Assembly: GCA_023453335.1 (NCBI GenBank)
Contig: JAEXTU010000454.1
Location: forward strand, 1-9,569
Length of the DNA: 9,569 bases
Direction of reading: 5' to 3'
Source of the DNA: Pseudomonadota bacterium
Lineage (GTDB): Bacteria > Desulfobacterota > Desulfovibrionia > Desulfovibrionales > Desulfovibrionaceae
Both the position numbers and the translations under genes were made by a program. Shown here piece after piece: positions 6,425 through 9,569 of this stretch. The notes beneath the pieces were generated by a model. That model saw nothing but the letters and a program-made list of their open reading frames with translations, did no database searches and was not told the DNA's origin. The stretch's first letter is position 1. Every line of letters starts with the position of its first letter.

Positions 6425-7174
6425 TTAATCCCTCAAGTTCTGCATGAAGTTTTTTACCAGAGCCTCCACCCGGTCCTTGTGGTCGCAGTGGGTGGTGAGC
6501 ACATGGTGGCTGGTGCCGTCGGACGTCACCGGCAGCAGCACCAGCTCCTTCTGTTCCGATCCGACATTGCGGAATATTTCCGGGGCGTTGGCCTCAGGCG
6601 CAGTGCCGTCCTTCTCGGCGTGGACAACCAGGAGCGGCGAGCGCACCCGGGCGAGGCCCTGCCGCACCTGGCGCAGCCCGGCCATGAAGCTGGCCAGGGC
6701 CGCCAGGGACACGTACTGCTCGTAGCCCTGCCAGGGCATGCGCTGCCGGGAGGCCTCGGAGCGCGGGGACGACGGCCACAGGGGCCGCACCGTGCGCAAG
6801 AGGGGCAGGAGCGGCAGCCGCCAGTCCGCGGCCGCATAGGGAAAGAGCCGGAACAGGAACACCGGCGAGGCCAGGGTCACGATGCCCGCTGGCCGGTGGC
6901 GCTGGCCCAGGGCCAGGCACAGGCTGCCCCCCATGGACAGGCCGCAGCAGGCCACCCGGCCGCACTGCTTCTCCAGCCGGAGGTACTCGGCCTCGGCCGC
7001 CCCCAGCCAGTCGTTCCATCCCGTGCCCGCCCAGTCCGTTTCCGTGGTCCCGTGCCCGGGCAGGAGCGGAACCGCGGTGGCGAAGCCCACGGCCTCCAGG
7101 ACTGAGGCCAGGCCCAGCATCTCGAAGGGCTCGCCCCCGAATCCGTGCAGCAGAAGTACGCCCAAACCCGCCAT
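6425..7174 (-). CDS. Alpha/beta hydrolase, Est30-like carboxylesterase
   Basis: 249 residues, no signal peptide. Alpha/beta-hydrolase features: oxyanion-hole HGFGG at 10-14, PLLPGHG at 36-42, nucleophile elbow GLSMGG at 78-83 with S80. The likely acid is D189 in VVHAEKDGTAP and the likely catalytic histidine is H224 in SHHVLT. The spacing and the SHHVLTTH-DHKDRV-NFM ending match the monoglyceride lipase/Est30 group of short-chain carboxylesterases (COG1647; Geobacillus Est30 has SGHVIT at the same place). Likely role: hydrolysis of short to medium acyl esters in the cytoplasm; the natural substrate is unknown. Start chosen at 7174 because the oxyanion motif begins only 10 residues on, as in the family, and GAGG lies about 8 nt upstream. 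It is divergent from the amidohydrolase gene over an 85-bp gap and convergent with the receiver-TPR gene. Confidence 0.85.
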   Translation of the reverse strand: MAGLGVLLLHGFGGEPFEMLGLASVLEAVGFATAVPLLPGHGTTETDWAGTGWNDWLGAAEAEYLRLEKQCGRVACCGLSMGGSLCLALGQRHRPAGIVTLASPVFLFRLFPYAAADWRLPLLPLLRTVRPLWPSSPRSEASRQRMPWQGYEQYVSLAALASFMAGLRQVRQGLARVRSPLLVVHAEKDGTAPEANAPEIFRNVGSEQKELVLLPVTSDGTSHHVLTTHCDHKDRVEALVKNFMQNLRD

Positions 7175-7259
7175 GTTCGCGCCTCATCGCCGTGCCAGTC
7201 TTGCCCGCCGGGCCTCCTTCCTCTACAGGAGGGCGAGACCCGACGCAAACGGAGGACCC

Positions 7260-8594
7260 ATGCCCCTGGCCTGCGACACCCTGGTCCGCTGCGGCCTGCT
7301 CCTGACCCAGGACGCCGGGCGAACGGTGCTGGAAGATGCCGGTCTGGCCGTCACCCACGGCGTGGTCGCGGCCTGCGGCCCCTTTGCCCAGGTGGCCGCG
7401 GCCCATGCGCCGGTGGAGGTCCTGGACCTGTCCGGCTGCCTGGTGCTGCCCGGCCTGGTCAACACCCACACCCACGCGCCCATGACCCTGCTGCGCGGCT
7501 TGGCCGACGACAAGCCGCTCATGCCCTGGCTGGAGGAGGATATCTGGCCCATCGAGGGCCGGCTCACCCCGGAGCACATGGAGTTGGGCATGGCCCTGGC
7601 CTGCGCCGAGATGCTGCGCACCGGCACCACCTGCTTCTGCGACATGTACGTGTGCCAGGACCGCAACCTCCGGGCCGTGCAGCGCGCGGGCATGCGGGCG
7701 GTACTGGGCGAGGGCATCTTCGAGTTCCCCACCGCCTCCTACCGCACCGTGGACGAGGCATTCGCCCGCGCCGAGGCCCTCCTGGGCTCCCTGGCCGGCA
7801 ATTCGCTGGTGCGGGGCTGCGTGGCCCTGCACGCCCTGTACACCACGTCCCCGGAGACCCAGGCCCGGAGCATGGACCTGGCCGAACGGTTTGACGTGCC
7901 CTGGACCGCGCACCTGGCCGAGAACACCCAGGAGACCGCCCAGGTCCTGGCCGGCTGCGGCCGGCGGCCGGTGCCCTGCGCCGGGTCCCGCGGCCTCCTG
8001 CGGCCGCGCACCCTGGCCGCCCACTGCGTTGACCTGGATGCCGAGGACATCCGGCTCCTGGCCGAGTCGGGCTGCAGGGTGGCCCACCAGCCGTGCAGCA
8101 ATTTCAAGCTGGCCTCGGGCGTGGCCCCGGCGCCCGCCCTGCTGGCCGCCGGGGTGAGGGTCTCCCTGGGCACCGACGGCGCGGCCAGCAACAACGCCCT
8201 CAACCTCTTCAGCGAGATGCGGGCCTGCGCCCTGGCCCACAAGGCCTGGAACCTGGACGCCACCGTGCTCCCGGCCCAGACCGTGCTGGACATGGCCACG
8301 GTGCACGGCGCGGACAACCTGGGCTGGCCCGAACTGGGCCGACTCGCGCCGGGCAGCGCCGCGGACCTCTGCGCCCTGGACCTGGCCGCGCCCAATCTGC
8401 AGCCCCTGTACAACCCGGTGTCCCATGCGGTGTACGCGGCCACCGGCCACGAGGTGCGCCTCACCATGGTGGCCGGCAAGGTGCTCTACCGGGACGGCGC
8501 GTTCCCCACCTTCGACTACCCGGCCCTGCTGGCCGAGGTGGCCGGGGCGGCCCGCTGGGTGCGCGGACTGGCCGGGGCGCGAAAAAATCCTTGA
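7260..8594 (+). CDS. mtaD: Amidohydrolase, S-adenosylhomocysteine / 5'-methylthioadenosine deaminase family
   Basis: 444 residues of the metal-dependent amidohydrolase superfamily (TIM barrel flanked by a small beta domain). The expected ligands and catalytic residues are in place: H70 and H72 (NTHTHAPMTLLRG), E99 (IWPIEG), H191 (ALHALYTTSPE), H218 and E221 (HLAENTQE), H255 (AHCVDLD) and D306 (GTDGAASNN). These correspond one-to-one with Thermotoga TM0936 (H55, H57, E84, H173, H200, E203, H228, D279), a characterised SAH/MTA deaminase. The predicted reaction is deamination of the adenine ring of SAH, MTA or 5'-deoxyadenosine to the inosyl form plus ammonia, recycling by-products of methylation, polyamine synthesis and radical-SAM enzymes. 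The usual HNPSSN segment reads HQPCSN (276-281). Start ATG 7260 has GGAGGA (7251-7256) upstream. The exact substrate is uncertain; an other-nucleoside deaminase is the main alternative. Confidence 0.9.
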   Translation: MPLACDTLVRCGLLLTQDAGRTVLEDAGLAVTHGVVAACGPFAQVAAAHAPVEVLDLSGCLVLPGLVNTHTHAPMTLLRGLADDKPLMPWLEEDIWPIEGRLTPEHMELGMALACAEMLRTGTTCFCDMYVCQDRNLRAVQRAGMRAVLGEGIFEFPTASYRTVDEAFARAEALLGSLAGNSLVRGCVALHALYTTSPETQARSMDLAERFDVPWTAHLAENTQETAQVLAGCGRRPVPCAGSRGLLRPRTLAAHCVDLDAEDIRLLAESGCRVAHQPCSNFKLASGVAPAPALLAAGVRVSLGTDGAASNNALNLFSEMRACALAHKAWNLDATVLPAQTVLDMATVHGADNLGWPELGRLAPGSAADLCALDLAAPNLQPLYNPVSHAVYAATGHEVRLTMVAGKVLYRDGAFPTFDYPALLAEVAGAARWVRGLAGARKNP

Positions 8595-8620
8595 CATTCA
8601 TCCCGCGGGGACTAAATACT
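8591..8620 (+). promoter_or_regulatory. Sigma70-type promoter of the PxxKW gene
   Basis: A perfect TTGACA at 8591-8596 contains the TGA stop of the amidohydrolase gene. A -10 candidate is AATACT (8615-8620, 18-bp spacer) or TAAATA (8613-8618, 16-bp spacer). The spacer holds the 8-bp palindrome CCCGCGGG (8602-8609), a possible operator but also easily a chance event at this GC content. This is the best promoter match in the window and predicts a leader of about 55 nt. Confidence 0.6.
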
Positions 8621-8640
8621 CCCCTGCTTTCAGACCATAC

Positions 8641-8658
8641 CGGGCGGCCTGCCGCCCG
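8641..8658 (+). other. Leader stem-loop upstream of the PxxKW gene
   Basis: CGGGCGGC (8641-8648) and GCCGCCCG (8651-8658) are exact inverted repeats with only CT between them; a realistic fold is 7 bp with a four-base loop. It lies in the predicted 5' leader, ending 9 nt before the Shine-Dalgarno AAGGAG at 8668-8673. It is not followed by a T run, so it is not a terminator. It may stabilise the transcript. Confidence 0.45.
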
Positions 8659-8681
8659 TGCAGCCGCAAGGAGAGACGACA

Positions 8682-8966
8682 ATGGCCAATGGTTCCGCGT
8701 CCATGCTGGACGCCGCCGTGCAGACCGAGACCGGGCTGATGCTGAACGGCTTCCTGCTGGAGCCGGTGATCGACAAGTGCGAAGGCTGCGAGCGCGTGGT
8801 GGACCACGCCTCGGGCAGCAAGTACTGCACCAGCTACGCCCAGCCCGCCAAGAAGTGGACCCTCGGCGTGTGCAACTTCGCCACCCACATGAAGGCCACC
8901 GTGGCCCAGGGCAAGGTGAAGGTGAACCCGCTGAAGGCCTCCAAGCGCGCCGCCCGCGGCCGCTAG
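8682..8966 (+). CDS. PxxKW family cysteine-rich protein (94 aa)
   Basis: A small soluble protein with four cysteines (C33-x2-C36, C49, C64) followed or interrupted by the hallmark PAKKW at 55-59. The layout CEGC...YC...PAKKW...GVC identifies the PxxKW cysteine-rich family, common in Desulfovibrio-type and other anaerobic bacteria. The four-Cys pattern suggests binding of one Fe-S cluster or Zn; a distant likeness to the small HiPIP-like subunits of glycyl-radical benzylsuccinate synthases is possible but not shown here. The function is unknown. The C-terminus is basic (KASKRAARGR). The start at ATG 8682 has AAGGAG (8668-8673) at 8-nt spacing; an upstream in-frame GTG (8658) falls within the hairpin and has no ribosome binding site. 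It has its own promoter and terminator, so it is probably a single-gene, well-expressed unit. Confidence 0.85.
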   Translation: MANGSASMLDAAVQTETGLMLNGFLLEPVIDKCEGCERVVDHASGSKYCTSYAQPAKKWTLGVCNFATHMKATVAQGKVKVNPLKASKRAARGR

Positions 8967-8983
8967 GCCAACCCTGCTCGCAG

Positions 8984-9014
8984 CGGGCGGGGATTTTCCC
9001 CGCCCGTTTTTTTT
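8984..9014 (+). terminator. Intrinsic terminator after the PxxKW gene
   Basis: A perfect 10-bp stem, CGGGCGGGGA (8984-8993) with TCCCCGCCCG (8997-9006), has a TTT loop and is followed directly by eight T residues (9007-9014). It lies 17 bp after the stop codon. This is the clearest terminator in the window. Confidence 0.92.
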
Positions 9015-9138
9015 CCTGCGCCCGCGCAGGCCCCCAGCGCGCCAGGATGGCGCGCCGGATGCGAAGCATCCGAACGTGGAGGGAAAACCACGTTTTTTCC
9101 TCCACGTCCCGGTCGGAAATGCAGGACGCATTTCCGAC
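9015..9138 (+). repeat. Array of consecutive stem-loops in the leader of the M20 peptidase gene
   Basis: Five further inverted repeats follow the terminator almost without gaps. CCTGCG/CGCAGG spans 9015-9030. GCGCGCC/GGCGCGC spans 9037-9055. CGGATGC-GAA-GCATCCG spans 9056-9072. ACGTGGAGG/CCTCCACGT (9074-9107) can extend inward through AAAA/TTTT. GTCGGAAATGC/GCATTTCCGAC (11 bp) spans 9112-9138. Within the fourth, ACGTGG (9074-9079) can alternatively pair with a nearer CCACGT (9088-9093), giving a shorter hairpin followed by T residues, so two folds exclude each other. No sigma70-like promoter was seen in this stretch. It may be a structured 5' leader, an attenuator, or a cluster of palindromic intergenic repeats. 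Confidence 0.7.
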
Positions 9139-9142
9139 ATCT

Positions 9143-9147
9143 GGAGG
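9143..9147 (+). promoter_or_regulatory. Ribosome binding site of the M20 peptidase gene
   Basis: GGAGG, 8 nt before ATG 9156 and only 4 nt after the last stem of the hairpin array. This placement leaves the site single-stranded in the predicted fold and fixes the start codon. Confidence 0.75.
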
Positions 9148-9155
9148 ATACGGTC

Positions 9156-9569
9156 ATGCTCGATGCGGTCCTGGCCCGCCTGGACGCTGCGGCCCCCGAG
9201 GTCGTGGCCCTGCAGCGCGACCTGGTGGCCATTCCCGCCCTGGGGCCGGCCAACGACGGCGAGGGCGAAACAGCCAAGGCCGCCTGGCTGCTGGCCCGCC
9301 TGCGCTCCCTCGGCTTTCCCGAGATCCGCGAGCTTTCCGCCCCGGACTCCCGGGTCCCCTCCGGCTCCCGCCCCAACCTGGCCGCCCGCATCCCGGGCGC
9401 GGACAATACCCGCACCCTCTGGGTCATCGGGCACATGGACATCGTGCCCGCCGGCGACCCGGGCCTGTGGACTTCCGACCCCTTCACCCTGCAGGTGGAC
9501 GGCGACGTGCTCATCGGCCGCGGGGTGGAGGACAACCACCAGGGCATGGTCTCCGGCCTGATCCTGGCC
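9156..9569 (+). CDS. M20-family metallopeptidase/deacylase, N-terminal part, truncated by window end
   Basis: The first 138 residues are visible; the frame is open to the last base. The metal-site motifs of the M20 family (ArgE/DapE/CPG2) are present: GHMDIVP at 92-98 with zinc ligand H93 and catalytic-base-assisting D95, and GRGVEDNHQGMVSG at 121-134 with bridging ligand D126. The GRG-x-EDN-x-QG form differs from the commoner GRG-[AST]-DMKG of DapE and ArgE, and is like that in a group of archaeal and bacterial M20 metallo-hydrolases whose substrates are unproven. It hydrolyses an amide bond (peptide or N-acyl amino acid), probably in the cytoplasm, as no signal peptide is seen. The remaining ligands, the dimerisation domain and the specificity lie outside the window. 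The start is supported by GGAGG at 9143-9147. Confidence 0.87.
   Translation, partial: MLDAVLARLDAAAPEVVALQRDLVAIPALGPANDGEGETAKAAWLLARLRSLGFPEIRELSAPDSRVPSGSRPNLAARIPGADNTRTLWVIGHMDIVPAGDPGLWTSDPFTLQVDGDVLIGRGVEDNHQGMVSGLILA

Noticed and set aside
6400..6426. T-rich stretch as bidirectional terminator between convergent genes
   Set aside because: No stem-loop could be found beside the T run; recorded only as an AT-rich spacer.
7175..7259. Divergent promoters between the esterase and deaminase genes (for example TTGCCC-17-TACAGG on plus, TTGCGT-17-TAGAGG on minus)
   Set aside because: Only three of six matches in each -10 element, which is expected by chance; some promoter must exist here but I cannot place it.
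6594..8597. A 667-codon minus-strand open frame opposite the deaminase
   Set aside because: Biased composition and full overlap with the deaminase, whose catalytic residues are all present; not a gene.
8602..8609. CCCGCGGG palindrome in the promoter spacer as a repressor operator
   Set aside because: Eight-base GC-only palindromes are frequent at this GC content and there is no second half-site or regulator gene nearby; kept only as a remark.

Overview
The window is about 70% GC, gene-dense and chromosomal in character. It looks like a sulfate-reducing deltaproteobacterium of the Desulfovibrio group (Desulfovibrionaceae/Desulfovibrionales). That placement is an inference from three things: an aspartokinase followed directly by the long type of citramalate synthase, a small PxxKW cysteine-rich protein, and uniform high-GC codon use. 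No rRNA, tRNA, CRISPR array, insertion sequence, integrase or phage module was seen, and nothing in base composition suggests recent transfer.

Left part (1-3146): a tightly packed plus-strand operon. It starts with the 3' part of lysC (aspartokinase, with two ACT domains). cimA (citramalate synthase) follows 10 bp later, with its ribosome binding site over the lysC stop codon. A COG1237-type metallo-beta-lactamase-fold hydrolase comes next, its start overlapping the cimA stop as GTGA. LysC commits aspartate to the Lys/Met/Thr branch. CimA makes the 2-oxobutyrate precursor of isoleucine from pyruvate and acetyl-CoA, without threonine. Inside lysC is a near-perfect Shine-Dalgarno and ATG that would give a separate regulatory beta subunit.

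Middle (3147-6424): a 253-bp gene-free spacer, then a 517-residue inner-membrane-anchored protein whose periplasmic end resembles the lysozyme-like C-terminal domain of VgrG3. A monocistronic receiver-TPR protein follows behind its own sigma70-like promoter. Its receiver has Glu in place of the phosphoacceptor Asp and a C-terminal region that may be a degenerate PilZ domain.

Right part (6425-9569): a minus-strand Est30-like carboxylesterase is divergent from an amidohydrolase of the MTA/SAH deaminase family (nucleoside salvage). The amidohydrolase stop codon lies within the -35 box of a good promoter for a 94-residue PxxKW cysteine-rich protein, which ends in a textbook intrinsic terminator. 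Then comes a roughly 140-nt leader that is almost entirely consecutive stem-loops, one pair of them mutually exclusive. It precedes an M20-family metallopeptidase that runs off the window.

Most of the window is ordinary housekeeping metabolism. The items most worth a second look are the hairpin-array leader before the M20 gene, the Asp-to-Glu receiver, the membrane-anchored VgrG3-like muramidase candidate, and the internal lysC start.
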